Below, one piece after another: positions 18,224 through 26,692 of a stretch of DNA of 64,000 nucleotides. The notes under the pieces were generated by a model. The model was not told the origin of the DNA. It made no database searches and saw only the letters and a list, made by a program, of their open reading frames with translations. Origin of the DNA: JAGOTP01 sp964600845 (GTDB lineage Bacteria; Patescibacteriota; Patescibacteriia; 2-12-FULL-60-25); the NCBI GenBank assembly GCA_964600845.1, contig CAZRJW010000003.1, forward strand, positions 1 through 64,000. Reading direction: 5' to 3'. The stretch's first letter is position 1; the number at the start of each line of letters is the position of its first letter. The position numbers and the translations under genes were made by a program.

Positions 18224-18253
18224 CAAAAACGCACTCCTGTGAGCGCGTTTTTG
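18224..18253 (-). terminator. Terminator of tRNA-Leu
   Basis: ACGCGCTC / GAGTGCGT stem with a 4-nt loop and TTTTTG on the minus strand, immediately after the tRNA. Confidence 0.85.
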
Positions 18254-18254
18254 T

Positions 18255-18339
18255 TGGTGGCCGAAGTGGGAATCGAACCCACATGCCGTGAGGCCACGGA
18301 GTTTAAGTCCGTTGCGTATACCAGTTCCGCCATTCGGCC
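18255..18339 (-). tRNA. tRNA-Leu (anticodon TAA)
   Basis: Class II tRNA with a long variable arm. Acceptor GGCCGAA / TTCGGCC, anticodon stem ACGGA / TCCGT with loop CTTAAAC (TAA, reads UUA), T-arm GTGGGTTCGATTCCCAC, CCA encoded. Sits between the two TPM genes. Confidence 0.95.
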
Positions 18340-18403
18340 GCGTGCTGTAACGCAAGGGTTTGTAGCATGTAGAAACAAAAACGACAAACCCCTTTTCCCC
18401 TCC

Positions 18404-19201
18404 CTACCAGCTCCCACTCGACCCGCCGCCGCCCGAACTTCCGCCTCCAAATGAATCGTTTGAACTGCTCGAACTTGAAGAGGAACTCCTCGAAGACGCG
18501 TTGGATTTTGAGGAAGAACTACTCCAGGAAGAACCTGCACTTCCGCCAGACGCTGAGCCGAAGTTGCGTACCTTTAGGACAATATAGATCGCCACTATAG
18601 CCATCGCGAGCGCTCCAAAAAGCATCAATGCGACAAGACTCCAGAAGATACGCTCACCCACACTTATCTCCCTTGGTCCTTCAGAGACACTCAAGGGGAC
18701 ATCGCCCGTCTCAGCAGTCGTAATGATCGCGGTCGTTATTTGATCGATCGCACCCGGATAGTCGCCTGCTCTTAGCAGCGGCTTAGCTTGCGCAATCATC
18801 TGTGCACTTTTTGCATCGGTCACAACCGATTCTAATCCATAGCCAACTTCAATCCGAAGTTTTCGATCTTGAATCGCGGTCAAAAAGAGGATGCCGTTGT
18901 CTTTTTCTTTTTTGCCGATCCCCCATTCTTCGAACAGCTTCACGGCGTAGGTTTCAATCGATTCATCGCCAGTCGAAGCGATGGTTACGATCGCAATCTC
19001 GTTCGAAGTGAGGGCCGCATGCGCGCGAATCTTTTCTCGCAAGACTGACTCTTGTTCCTCTGTCAGAACATTCGCAAAATCATTGACATACCCACTTGAA
19101 ACACCCGGAGACGTGTAAGCCCGTACGCCAAACGCGCTTACAAAAACACCTCCCACCAGGAGCGCGCCGATCGCGAGTCCTCGTCGAAGGTGTTGTCGCA
19201 T
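18404..19201 (-). CDS. TPM-domain (YgcG-like) membrane protein, Ser/Gly-rich tail
   Basis: 265 residues, paralog of the 17324-18190 product. Signal peptide, TPM domain with GYVNDFANVLTEEQESVL, NEIAIVTIASTGDESIETYAVKLFEEWGIG and DRKLRIEVGYGLESVVTDA, one membrane helix (WSLVALMLFGALAMAIVAIYIVL), then a long Ser-rich, Gly-rich tail ending GGSSGSW. Starts 9 nt after lemA, so the two are co-transcribed. Confidence 0.88.
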   Translation of the reverse strand: MRQHLRRGLAIGALLVGGVFVSAFGVRAYTSPGVSSGYVNDFANVLTEEQESVLREKIRAHAALTSNEIAIVTIASTGDESIETYAVKLFEEWGIGKKEKDNGILFLTAIQDRKLRIEVGYGLESVVTDAKSAQMIAQAKPLLRAGDYPGAIDQITTAIITTAETGDVPLSVSEGPREISVGERIFWSLVALMLFGALAMAIVAIYIVLKVRNFGSASGGSAGSSWSSSSSKSNASSRSSSSSSSSSNDSFGGGSSGGGGSSGSW

Positions 19202-19209
19202 ATTGATTA

Positions 19210-19767
19210 CTAGAACGACACGCGAGGCGCGAGCTCGGCACCTGCTTGAGCTTGTGTGTATTCAACCGGCGTGAACCCTCCCATCCCAGCAATTACGGAC
19301 ATTGGGAAGCGCTTCACACGTACGTTGTAGCCCTGCACTTCTTCATTGAAGCGCTGACGTTCAACCGCGATTCGGTTTTCTGTGCCTTCGAGCTGCGACA
19401 TCAGCGTGGTGACGGTATCGATCGACTTGAGCTGTGGGTACTGCTCCATGATGACAAGTAAACGCGAGAAGGCGCTGTTGAGTTCGTCGGCTGCTCCCGC
19501 TTTGTCACTAATGGATTGAGCTCCGGCATAACGCGTACGCGCCTCGGCGATCGCCGTGAAGATCGCTGTTTCTTGTTTCATGCTTCCTTTCACCGCTTCA
19601 ACTAAGTTTGGGATCAAATCAAAGCGACGCTGATACTGCGATTCAACCTGCGCCCAGCGACCGGAAACTGCTTCACGACTTGAGACAAGCGAGTTATAGC
19701 TCGACAACCCATAGCCGCCCAAGCCGAGCAGAACAAGGAGGACGATCACGATAATAGCGTTTTTCAT
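19210..19767 (-). CDS. lemA: LemA family protein
   Basis: 185 residues: one N-terminal membrane helix (AIIVIVLLVLLGLGGYGL) and a helical periplasmic domain with the family blocks WAQVESQYQRRFDLIPNLVEAVKG, ARTRYAGAQS, LVIMEQYPQLKS and GTENRIAVERQRFNEEVQGYN, ending RFPMSVIAGMGGF. Start preceded by pyrimidine-rich CTCTCTTTATCT. Molecular role unknown. Confidence 0.95.
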   Translation of the reverse strand: MKNAIIVIVLLVLLGLGGYGLSSYNSLVSSREAVSGRWAQVESQYQRRFDLIPNLVEAVKGSMKQETAIFTAIAEARTRYAGAQSISDKAGAADELNSAFSRLLVIMEQYPQLKSIDTVTTLMSQLEGTENRIAVERQRFNEEVQGYNVRVKRFPMSVIAGMGGFTPVEYTQAQAGAELAPRVSF

Positions 19768-19783
19768 AGATAAAGAGAGTATA

Positions 19784-21109
19784 TCAGTTTGAGTGCGTGG
19801 CCACTACTACCGCCCGGGCACTCGCAACAAAATGAAATGAACCCGTGAGAACAATCACTTGCTCGGGAACACGCTCGATCCAGGCGAGGAGCGGATCCCA
19901 ATCGGTAACAACTTCGACGGTTTGGTCAGGCGACTGTTGAGAAGCGAGAAATTCTGCGACCACGCAGGGATCAGAAAAACGAAACCGATACAGCCCCTGG
20001 CCACCAAGTACATCAACACAAGCGATCCGTGCATTCAAAGACGCGATTGGAGCAAGCGTCTCTTTACAGTTCGTATCAGGATTGAAGGCGATAGCCACCG
20101 CAAGTGCTTCCGTAGAAAATCGTTCTCGTAGCGCCTGCACGAGCCCTCTCATTTTTTGTGGATTATGCGCCGCATCTAAAATCAGCGTCTTTCCTTTCCA
20201 AGAGAGCTGCTCGAATCTGAGCGGTAACGCTGCCTGCGCAAGACTGTCTGCCCCCTGAGCTTGTCGATACGTCCAACCATCTCTCGCCGCCAAACGCACA
20301 CAAACCTCTTCGGCTAACGCGGCGTTTTGGCGGAGGTAGGACGGAAGAAACGGTGGGTACGAGCGACCTGCAGATGCATCCTTCATCAACCAAATGGATT
20401 GCGCTCCCCTCTTTTCAGCCAACACCCTCAATGCTTCTTGGGAGATCTCTTCCTGAAGACCAATCACGACTGTGTTTCCTGGATGAACAATTCCCATCTT
20501 GTGCAGAGCGATCGCGTCGATCGTCTCCCCCAACAGGCTCAGATGGTCCAACCCGAGCTTCGTAATCACACAAAATTTATCGCTGCGACGGATCGTGTTG
20601 GAAGAATCCCACAAACCACCGATTCCCGTCTCCACAACGGCATAGTCCACCCGGGCTTCCGCGAACACGGAGTAACTCAGTCCACGCAAAAACTCCATGT
20701 AGCCTGGAGCACCTGGCTCTTCTTGCTCCATCGCACGGACCACGTTCACCACTCTCTCAAGAACCTCTTTGAATCGCTCTTCACTGATCAATTCTCCGCT
20801 CACTTGAAATCGTTCCCGTACGTCCGAGACATGCGGCGATAGGCTCAACCCGGTTTTAAACCCCTGCCCCCGTAAAAGAGCCTCAATGTAGGTGCAGGTT
20901 GAACCTTTGCCTGTCGTGCCCGCGATGTGAACGGTTTTATAGGTCTCTTGCGGATCACCTAGACGCCTCAAAAAGGAACGCATCCGCTCTTGTCGAGCTT
21001 CTGGGCCTGTTTGGCGCTCATTCAGCGCCCGCCCTTCCAGCGCATACGATTCCAAAAACAACTGGATCTCTTCCAGGGTCGTCTGTGACAAAGAGAGACA
21101 GTTCAACAT
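19784..21109 (-). CDS. folC: Folylpolyglutamate synthase / dihydrofolate synthase (Mur-ligase family)
   Basis: 441 residues. P-loop in HIAGTTGKGSTCTYIEALL (about 61-79), then LSLSPHVSDVRERFQVSGELIS, VVETGIGGLWDSSNTI and ITKLGLDHLSLLGETIDAIALHKMGI, the usual FolC blocks, and the C-terminal ILDAAHNPQKMRGLV. Adds glutamate to folates with ATP. The rest of a folate pathway is not visible nearby, so substrate range is uncertain. Preceded by a terminator. Confidence 0.9.
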   Translation of the reverse strand: MLNCLSLSQTTLEEIQLFLESYALEGRALNERQTGPEARQERMRSFLRRLGDPQETYKTVHIAGTTGKGSTCTYIEALLRGQGFKTGLSLSPHVSDVRERFQVSGELISEERFKEVLERVVNVVRAMEQEEPGAPGYMEFLRGLSYSVFAEARVDYAVVETGIGGLWDSSNTIRRSDKFCVITKLGLDHLSLLGETIDAIALHKMGIVHPGNTVVIGLQEEISQEALRVLAEKRGAQSIWLMKDASAGRSYPPFLPSYLRQNAALAEEVCVRLAARDGWTYRQAQGADSLAQAALPLRFEQLSWKGKTLILDAAHNPQKMRGLVQALRERFSTEALAVAIAFNPDTNCKETLAPIASLNARIACVDVLGGQGLYRFRFSDPCVVAEFLASQQSPDQTVEVVTDWDPLLAWIERVPEQVIVLTGSFHFVASARAVVVATHSN

Positions 21110-21136
21110 GGGTGAGCCCCAGCCTACACGTCTCGA

Positions 21137-21182
21137 ACAAAAAATCCCACCAAATTCTTTTAAGGAAAGTGGTGGGATCTTG
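21137..21182 (-). terminator. Terminator after the two mini-ORFs
   Basis: ATCCCACCA ... TGGTGGGAT followed by T6 on the minus strand, with a long A/T loop. Confidence 0.75.
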
Positions 21183-21187
21183 TCAGC

Positions 21188-21304
21188 TTAAGCCGTTGGG
21201 GCTGGGGGCTGAGGTTGCGGAGGCGTTGGATTCGGCAAGCCTTCTCCAGGAGCCGCGGGCGGCACAGGTGGTACCGGCTGCGGTGGATTTTGATAGCGAA
21301 TCAT
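21188..21304 (-). CDS. Proline-rich mini-protein (38 aa), tentative
   Basis: ATG-initiated 38-codon frame encoding a Pro-rich peptide (IRYQNPPQPVPPVPPAAPG...PPQPQPPAPTA) ending 6 nt before a good terminator. It follows another mini-ORF by 24 nt. The position just before a terminator and the non-random composition argue for a real small gene, but no homolog is known to me. Confidence 0.35.
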   Translation of the reverse strand: MIRYQNPPQPVPPVPPAAPGEGLPNPTPPQPQPPAPTA

Positions 21305-21328
21305 ACACCGAAATTTTAAGGGTTAAGC

Positions 21329-21433
21329 TTATGCAGCTGGAGCCTCTTCTTCTGTCGCTTCTTCTGTCGCCTCTTCAGCTGGTTCGACCGCTGGTTCTTC
21401 AGCAGCTGGTTCGATTACTTCTTCGTTCAACAT
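21329..21433 (-). CDS. Acidic Glu/Ala-rich mini-protein (34 aa), tentative
   Basis: ATG-initiated 34-codon frame: LNEEVIEPAAEEPAVEP then repeated EEATEEATEEE. Very acidic low-complexity peptide. It shares a transcript with the Pro-rich mini-ORF downstream, which ends at the 21137-21182 terminator. No Shine-Dalgarno. Confidence 0.35.
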   Translation of the reverse strand: MLNEEVIEPAAEEPAVEPAEEATEEATEEEAPAA

Positions 21434-21502
21434 AATACGAAAGCTAAGTGAATGAGTCTCCGTACTCTAAACCGAATCAAAAAAGATGACAACCCTTGAG
21501 TC

Positions 21503-22159
21503 CTACCCCTGCAGACTCTTCTTCTCCCGGTGCGCGCGAACACTCTCCCAAACCATCGGGATCACAGAGATGACGACGATCGCCATAACCACTAAGCTAA
21601 AGTGTCGCTGTACAGCTGGGACCGTTCCCAGGAAATAGCCCGCAACCGTCAGCAGAACCACCCACGCAACTCCTCCCAAGACGTTATAGCGAATGAAGGT
21701 CGCGTAGGGCATTTCCCCTACTCCGGCCACAAACGGAGCCAGCGTTCGGATAATTGGAACAAATCGAGCTAAGACGATCATGCGAGAGCCATGTTTTCGG
21801 TAGAATTTCTGTGTTCGCTCGAGATATTCGGGCTTCAGCAGTCTCCCTTGAAAGCGCTGGTAGGCTTTGAGACCGTATTTGCGACCAACCCAATAATTCA
21901 CCGTATCGCCTGCAATCGCCGCCACGATGAGAAGGGGCAAAAGAACCCACAAAGAGAGCGCCCCGATACCAGCAAACGTTCCCGCTGCGAACAAGAGCGA
22001 ATCCCCCGGCAGAAAAGGCGTAACGACGAGCCCAGTTTCAAGAAAGATCACCAACGCTAATAGGACGTAGGTCCATTCACCTTGGCTTGCGATTACCGCT
22101 CCGAGTGTTTGGTCCAAGTGGAGAAACCAAGCTATAAATCTCGTAACGAGGGCGGTCAT
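21503..22159 (-). CDS. DedA family membrane protein
   Basis: 218 residues from the ATG at 22159. DedA/SNARE-associated blocks: FLETGLVVTPFLPGDSLLFAAG, GDTVNYWVGRKYG, KFYRKHGSRMIVLARFVPIIRTLAPFVAGVGEM, and a final membrane pair (VAWVVLLTVAGYFLG, LVVMAIVVISVIPM). DedA proteins act in lipid carrier flipping and membrane homeostasis. A longer frame upstream overlaps ruvB sequence and is not used. Confidence 0.93.
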   Translation of the reverse strand: MTALVTRFIAWFLHLDQTLGAVIASQGEWTYVLLALVIFLETGLVVTPFLPGDSLLFAAGTFAGIGALSLWVLLPLLIVAAIAGDTVNYWVGRKYGLKAYQRFQGRLLKPEYLERTQKFYRKHGSRMIVLARFVPIIRTLAPFVAGVGEMPYATFIRYNVLGGVAWVVLLTVAGYFLGTVPAVQRHFSLVVMAIVVISVIPMVWESVRAHREKKSLQG

Positions 22160-22249
22160 AGTTCTCTGAGCGTACCGGAAGACAAAAGAAGAGGATAGGG
22201 CGAAGTTGCGTACATTGACGAACACAAAGCGAACAGGTGTACTGGTGAC

Positions 22250-23314
22250 ATGGAACCGTTTCTTCCAGACGATCTTTTGTTCGCTGAGCGCTTGGTTGCA
22301 CCCGAAGTTGCAGAAACCGAACGCGGCTTCGATCTCGCGCTCCGCCCAACGTCCCTTCAAGACTTCATTGGTCAGGCAAAAGTGAAGGAAAATTTGCGTA
22401 TCTTTTTAGAAGCGGCCAAAAAACGTGAGGAGCCGGCTGAGCATATTCTTTTTTATGGTCCACCGGGTCTGGGAAAAACCTCGCTCGCCCATGTCATCAG
22501 CAAAGAGATGGGGGCGAATATCAAAGTGACGAGTGGTCCTGCATTAGAACGCGTAGGCGATCTCGCTGCTATTCTCACCAACCTCGAACAAGGCGACATT
22601 TTGTTTATCGACGAAATTCACCGGATGAATCGCTCGATCGAAGAAGTGTTGTATCCCGCAATGGAAGACTATGCGCTCGATATTGTGATCGGAAAAGGAC
22701 CAACGGCACGCACGCTGCGTCTTGATTTAAAGCGCTTCACGATTATTGGAGCCACAACACGTCTTTCGTTACTTTCCGCTCCGTTACGTGATCGTTTCGG
22801 CGTCACCTATCACTTAGATTTCTATCAACCGGACGAAATGGAAGCGATCTTGCGACGGAGCGCGGCTCTGCTCACGATTCCGTTCGAAGACAGCGCGCTC
22901 AAAGCCATTGCTCTGCGTTCGCGTCGGACGCCACGTATTGGAAATCGCCTCTTGAAGCGCGTGCGTGACTTCGCACAGGTCAAAGCAGATGGAACATTAG
23001 TGGAAACGCTCGCGCACGAAGCGCTGGAAGCGCTAGAAATCGATACGCGCGGCCTCGATGAAGCGGACCGTCGCGCCCTCCGTACCCTCATTGAAAAATT
23101 CAAAGGCGGACCCGTTGGCCTCGCTTCGATTGCCGCAACCATTGCGGAAGAGATCGAGACCGTCGAAGAAGTCATCGAACCGTTTCTGCTGCAAGAAGGG
23201 TTTATTACGCGCACACCTCGCGGGCGCGTCGCAACAGATCTCGCCTATCGGCATCTAGGGATAGATCCTCCCCCATCGTTGATCGCTTCTATGCAGCTTC
23301 CTCTATCTTCGTAG
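22250..23314 (+). CDS. ruvB: Holliday junction branch-migration ATPase RuvB
   Basis: 354 residues. LRPTSLQDFIGQAKVKENL, Walker A FYGPPGLGKTSLAHVI (~78-93), Walker B DILFIDEIHRMN, sensor GATTRLSLLSAPLRDRFG, and the C-terminal winged-helix block ETVEEVIEPFLLQEGFITRTPRGRVAT. Drives branch migration with RuvA; RuvC is encoded at 37194-37691. Its last 26 nt overlap the convergent 23289-24056 gene. Confidence 0.97.
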   Translation: MEPFLPDDLLFAERLVAPEVAETERGFDLALRPTSLQDFIGQAKVKENLRIFLEAAKKREEPAEHILFYGPPGLGKTSLAHVISKEMGANIKVTSGPALERVGDLAAILTNLEQGDILFIDEIHRMNRSIEEVLYPAMEDYALDIVIGKGPTARTLRLDLKRFTIIGATTRLSLLSAPLRDRFGVTYHLDFYQPDEMEAILRRSAALLTIPFEDSALKAIALRSRRTPRIGNRLLKRVRDFAQVKADGTLVETLAHEALEALEIDTRGLDEADRRALRTLIEKFKGGPVGLASIAATIAEEIETVEEVIEPFLLQEGFITRTPRGRVATDLAYRHLGIDPPPSLIASMQLPLSS

Positions 23315-24056
23315 GCAGGGGAATCGTAGGCGCGCCTCGTAATCGCTCCACCATCTCTGCTGAATCGAGAGTGATGAGCGGATTTCCCAGCAACAGTGGT
23401 GAAGGATTTTTTGACGTTTGCACCCCTCTCTCTGGGTGAGCAAATGAAAGTGTGTCACTTTGGATTTGTAAGCCACAGGCTGAGAACGCGCGAGAATCTA
23501 TCAGAAGAGGCGACCACCCCGTGTGCGGAACCGTCGAAATAGGCCATGTTGTTTTGAGTGCGGAAGAGAGGTCCGAGAGCATCTTTGTCTCCCGTTGAAG
23601 TCGATCTGCATTTTCTTGATCCAGATAGAAACACTTCGCTCGTGTCTGCTGAATATCTGCTGCTAAGTAACAGTAATACCCATAGGGCATCGGCTCACGA
23701 ACAGACACGCGCAACCCATCTTTTGTCTCAAGAGTGATCGTTCCAGCTGGATTCTTTGTCGAGCGCGGCTGCTCCATCATGACGTGTGAAAAACGCCCAT
23801 CCGCCTTCAGCTGCGTTCCAAGCCAATCACGAATCCGGTGATCTACCGCGATCATCGGTCCATCCACCGCGATACGCCCTTCTGCATACTGCCGGTGCTG
23901 AGCTTTCATAATCAGTTCACAATCCACTCGTAGGCGTTGTGCCGACCGTAACAACTGCTCACCACTCCAAGGTTCAACAGACGCTTCAACACGTTTCACC
24001 CCTGGCCGATCTACCGACCCAATCACCGCCCGGGAACGATCAAAAGAGAGCTTCAT
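23289..24056 (-). CDS. Hypothetical protein, convergent with ruvB
   Basis: 255 residues from the ATG at 24056 (a GTG-type upstream start is possible). Alpha/beta composition with MKLSFDRSRAVIGSVDRPGVKR, ELIMKAQHRQYAEGRIAVDGPMIAVDHRIRDWL, YGYYCYLAADIQQTRAKCFYLDQENADRL and a late LLLGNPLITLDSAEMVERLRG. No signal or membrane segment. Not recognised. The tail-to-tail overlap with ruvB leaves no room for a separate terminator. Confidence 0.55.
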   Translation of the reverse strand: MKLSFDRSRAVIGSVDRPGVKRVEASVEPWSGEQLLRSAQRLRVDCELIMKAQHRQYAEGRIAVDGPMIAVDHRIRDWLGTQLKADGRFSHVMMEQPRSTKNPAGTITLETKDGLRVSVREPMPYGYYCYLAADIQQTRAKCFYLDQENADRLQRETKMLSDLSSALKTTWPISTVPHTGWSPLLIDSRAFSACGLQIQSDTLSFAHPERGVQTSKNPSPLLLGNPLITLDSAEMVERLRGAPTIPLPTKIEEAA

Positions 24057-24127
24057 AGTACGCACAGCTTACCAAGTTTACGACCAGACATCTGTCCACA
24101 TGAAAGATTTTCCCTTATCATAGAGGC

Positions 24128-24358
24128 ATGCTTCCTCTTGCCTGGATATTCTATGCCTGGCTGATCTTGGTCGGTTTATTTGGGCTAGCGTCCCTCATGA
24201 CCCTCGCAACCACGCTTCGCTACGGTCTTTCGTGCGCGTCGACCTACCTCGCCGCAGGATTCTTTATCACCGTATCAGCTGCGGTGATCCTCATGACCCT
24301 TGGCTATGCGGCGAGCGCAGACCTCTCCCTGGCGTTTGATCCGTTGTCTTTCTTTTAA
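24128..24358 (+). CDS. Small membrane protein, unknown
   Basis: 76 residues with two hydrophobic helices (AWIFYAWLILVGLFGLASLMTLA; FFITVSAAVILMTLGYAA). Six nt before the PH-domain gene, so probably an operon partner. GAGG before the ATG may serve as a weak Shine-Dalgarno. Confidence 0.6.
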   Translation: MLPLAWIFYAWLILVGLFGLASLMTLATTLRYGLSCASTYLAAGFFITVSAAVILMTLGYAASADLSLAFDPLSFF

Positions 24359-24364
24359 ACGGCT

Positions 24365-24988
24365 ATGCTAGACCTCCACAACCTTCCAAACGCCATCCCC
24401 GAGGAAAAACTCGTCTATTTTTTGCGACGACACCCAATCACCCTGCTCAGCGTTATCTTCGGATACATCCTTCTGCTGGCTTCCCCTTTCTTGGTTTTCG
24501 GTTATCTTGGCCGCTTTCAGCCAGAGCTGCTCGCAAACTCTAGTTTCCAAGCAGTCCTTGTCTTTGGCGGATCCGCTTTTTTTCTCTTTTCCTGGTTGTT
24601 CTTGTTTCAGCTCTTCCTCGATTACTACCTAGATAGCTGGATCGTGACGACGCGTCGCATCATCAACATTGAACAAAATGGGTTATTTGGTCGAACAGTG
24701 TCCGAACTTCGCCTCTATCGAATTCAAGACGTGACAGCGACGGTCAATGGCTTTACGAAAACGATGTTTAACTTTGGAGAGGTTGAGATTCAAACCGCCG
24801 GTGAAAAAGAACGTTTCGTGTTTGAAGAAATTTCTCAGCCGAATGAAGTCGCGAAGAAGATTCTTGAACTCTCAGAATGCGATCGGAAAGATCATATTGA
24901 AGAGGAGAGACTTGATGAGAATGGCCCGCAAAACGAGGTAAAAACCAAGGAAAAAGCGGGAGCGCCCACCACCGGAAGAACGCCTTAA
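24365..24988 (+). CDS. PH-domain (bPH2/YdbS-like) membrane protein
   Basis: 207 residues. Two membrane helices (ITLLSVIFGYILLLASPFLVFGYL and VLVFGGSAFFLFSWLFLFQLFL), then a bacterial PH domain with DSWIVTTRRIINIEQNGLFGRTVSELRLYRIQDVT and FNFGEVEIQTAG. A charged tail follows. Function unknown. The gene ends just before the 3' hairpin of convergent cassette D. Confidence 0.8.
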   Translation: MLDLHNLPNAIPEEKLVYFLRRHPITLLSVIFGYILLLASPFLVFGYLGRFQPELLANSSFQAVLVFGGSAFFLFSWLFLFQLFLDYYLDSWIVTTRRIINIEQNGLFGRTVSELRLYRIQDVTATVNGFTKTMFNFGEVEIQTAGEKERFVFEEISQPNEVAKKILELSECDRKDHIEEERLDENGPQNEVKTKEKAGAPTTGRTP

Positions 24989-25014
24989 TTAAAAAGAGGG
25001 CCCATAAAAAGAAT

Positions 25015-25050
25015 CACGGCCCGGAGCGTAGATCACGCATCCGGGCCGCT
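25015..25050 (-). terminator. 3' stem-loop of cassette D
   Basis: CGGCCCGGA / TCCGGGCCG with an inner GCGT / ACGC pairing; a T5 run follows only after six further nucleotides. Confidence 0.65.
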
Positions 25051-25082
25051 TTTATTGATTCCTCCTTGTTCGTTGTTGTCGT

Positions 25083-25838
25083 TCAGCGACCGGCGTCGTT
25101 CTGTCCGATGCCGACCATCACGGGACGGCGCACCGTGACGAAGTCGCGCGGATCGATGCAGCCGCTCGACCAGGGCGCGTCCCGGAGCCAGGCTCGCGGG
25201 ATGGGCGCACCCGTCCGATCGACGACCTCGAGCGCCTCGTTGGCGTTCTCGGACCACCAGGAGCTCAAGCTGAACCGAAACTCCGGGCCGACTAGCTCGT
25301 CCACGCGGTCCTCGCGCTCCGCGATGTCGTAGCGGAAGACGAAGAAGCGACCGTTGCCGTCCGCGATCTCGACCGGCTCGGGCTGGAACCGAACCGTGCG
25401 GAAGACGTTGTCGCCTCCCACCAGCATGTAGGCGATCGTGTCGCCTTCCATCCCGTCGATGATCTCGAGGCCGGAGAAGTAGTCCGTGCCGCGCGAACCG
25501 ACGAGGAGCCCACGGAAGCCGCCGGCGCCCGGGAACGTGTTCCGCCCCAGGCTGATCTGCGCCGCTCGCAGGGTCACGGGCACCCCGCACGAGAAGAGCG
25601 CGAGCTGGAACAGGCGAGTGTTGCGCTGCCCGAGCTCGACCGAGCGCTCGGGCACGGTGCAGGCCATGAGGACCAGGTTCGGGTTGCCTCGGCAGGCCTC
25701 CCGAACGCGATCGACGGGCTGGGCATCGCTGCCCGCATCCGCCGGAGTGCCGCCCAGGTGCTGCACCTGGTTGCCGCAGCCGCTCAGGATGGTGAGGGCG
25801 GCGAGAAGGGAAATACGAATCGACCGTTGAATGAACAT
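25083..25838 (-). CDS. Cassette D: putative lipoprotein
   Basis: 251 residues from the ATG with AGGAGG eight nt upstream. Signal peptide II: basic N-terminus, hydrophobic core SLLAALTILSG, lipobox LSGC (Cys near residue 22). The mature start is low complexity (GGTPADAGSDAQPVD), like secreted proteins of Myxococcota. Later segments: REACRGNPNLVLMACTVPERS, FQLALFSCGVPVTLR, GNGRFFVFRYDIAEREDRVDEL. No catalytic motif seen. Strong G/C third-position bias. Monocistronic between its own promoter and hairpin. Confidence 0.65.
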   Translation of the reverse strand: MFIQRSIRISLLAALTILSGCGNQVQHLGGTPADAGSDAQPVDRVREACRGNPNLVLMACTVPERSVELGQRNTRLFQLALFSCGVPVTLRAAQISLGRNTFPGAGGFRGLLVGSRGTDYFSGLEIIDGMEGDTIAYMLVGGDNVFRTVRFQPEPVEIADGNGRFFVFRYDIAEREDRVDELVGPEFRFSLSSWWSENANEALEVVDRTGAPIPRAWLRDAPWSSGCIDPRDFVTVRRPVMVGIGQNDAGR

Positions 25839-25900
25839 GTAGGCGTTCCTCCTGAAAGAGTTGATGATCGTTGCGGACGCCACGTCGCAGCGAACGGCGA

Positions 25901-25929
25901 AAGATAACAAATTATTCGAAAAAGCGCAA
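25901..25929 (-). promoter_or_regulatory. Promoter of cassette D
   Basis: TTGCGC, 17-nt spacer, TATCTT on the minus strand, about 60 nt before the start codon. Confidence 0.65.
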
Positions 25930-25933
25930 TAAA

Positions 25934-25976
25934 CACAAACTCCGCTGAACCTCTCAGAGGTTCAGCGGAGTTTGTG
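25934..25976. terminator. 43-nt near-perfect palindrome between cassettes E and D
   Basis: Two 21-nt arms (CACAAACTCCGCTGAACCTCT and its complement) around a single base. It is the 3' end of cassette E and abuts the promoter of cassette D. It may terminate E or act as a DNA-level recombination structure. Confidence 0.6.
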
Positions 25977-26027
25977 GACCTCACCGCGTAGATGTACGCG
26001 GGAGACCCACCTGACCACCCGAAGAAC

Positions 26028-26411
26028 TCAGGCGGCGTGAGAGACCTTGCGGCCAGGGTTGGCGTTGCGCGCCACCCGGATGCCGAGCCGGTAGCTCAGC
26101 TCACTCGCGAGAACGAGCGCCAGCCCCTGATCCGTGATGCACACGAACCGAGGCGCCCGACCCTTGAAGAACTGTCCGTGCCGATCGATCGTGTGACTGG
26201 CGCCATCATCGAGCGCCAGCCACAGGCCGATCTTGGTCGGCGTCATGTAGTAGATCTCGACGTCCGAACCGTGTCGGATGACGCCCGAGACGGTCCGCTC
26301 GCCGTTGGACCCGTCTTTCGTGACCATCGTGAAATGGACCTCCAGGAGACGGATGAGCAGCTCGACTGTGACCCGACCGACCGTGACCGTAACTGTGATC
26401 GGAAGCATCAT
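26028..26411 (-). CDS. Cassette E: hypothetical protein
   Basis: 127 residues from the first of two adjacent ATGs, chosen because AGGGAGTGGAG lies just upstream; the longer frame to 26471 would start inside the leader. Beta-rich beginning (PITVTVTVGRVTVELLIRLLEV), then SDVEIYYMTPTKIGLWLALDD and DQGLALVLASELSYRLGIRV. Small globular protein, not recognised. GC-rich codon use. Confidence 0.55.
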   Translation of the reverse strand: MMLPITVTVTVGRVTVELLIRLLEVHFTMVTKDGSNGERTVSGVIRHGSDVEIYYMTPTKIGLWLALDDGASHTIDRHGQFFKGRAPRFVCITDQGLALVLASELSYRLGIRVARNANPGRKVSHAA

Positions 26412-26491
26412 CAAAACTCCACTCCCTTCTTTCGTACGCTCTTGACGAGCGCTTGCCTGTTCGCGTGTCACCTACTGACCCACGCGAGACT

Positions 26492-26521
26492 ACAGTATCT
26501 GTTGGCTTTTCTTCACGTCAA
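26492..26521 (-). promoter_or_regulatory. Promoter of cassette E
   Basis: TTGACG, 18-nt spacer, TACTGT on the minus strand; 81 nt of leader before the ATG. Confidence 0.6.
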
Positions 26522-26570
26522 TAGACGTCCACAGTTCGTCCCCTTTTTATCCACACATCTTTCTTCTGCA

Positions 26571-26618
26571 ACACAAGATCTTGTGGTTTAATTAAGTTCC
26601 TACCACAATATGTTGTGT
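26571..26618 (+). promoter_or_regulatory. Two NrdR-like boxes upstream of nrdA
   Basis: ACACAAGATCTTGTGG (26571-26586) and CCACAATATGTTGTGT (26603-26618), centres 32 bp apart, about three helical turns. Both match the palindromic ACAC-N8-GTGT type of NrdR boxes, which normally occur as such a pair before ribonucleotide reductase genes. NrdR would repress nrdAB when dATP is plentiful. Confidence 0.75.
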
Positions 26619-26692
26619 TGGGAGGAAAACACTTCTTGGTAAAAAATCTTCACTCAGATCTTTAAGACGTCTCACCTTTTTCTCTGCACTCT

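Noticed and set aside
22077..22349. Minus-strand extension of dedA over the ruvB start
   Set aside because: DedA homology begins at the ATG at 22159; the upstream part mirrors ruvB coding sequence.
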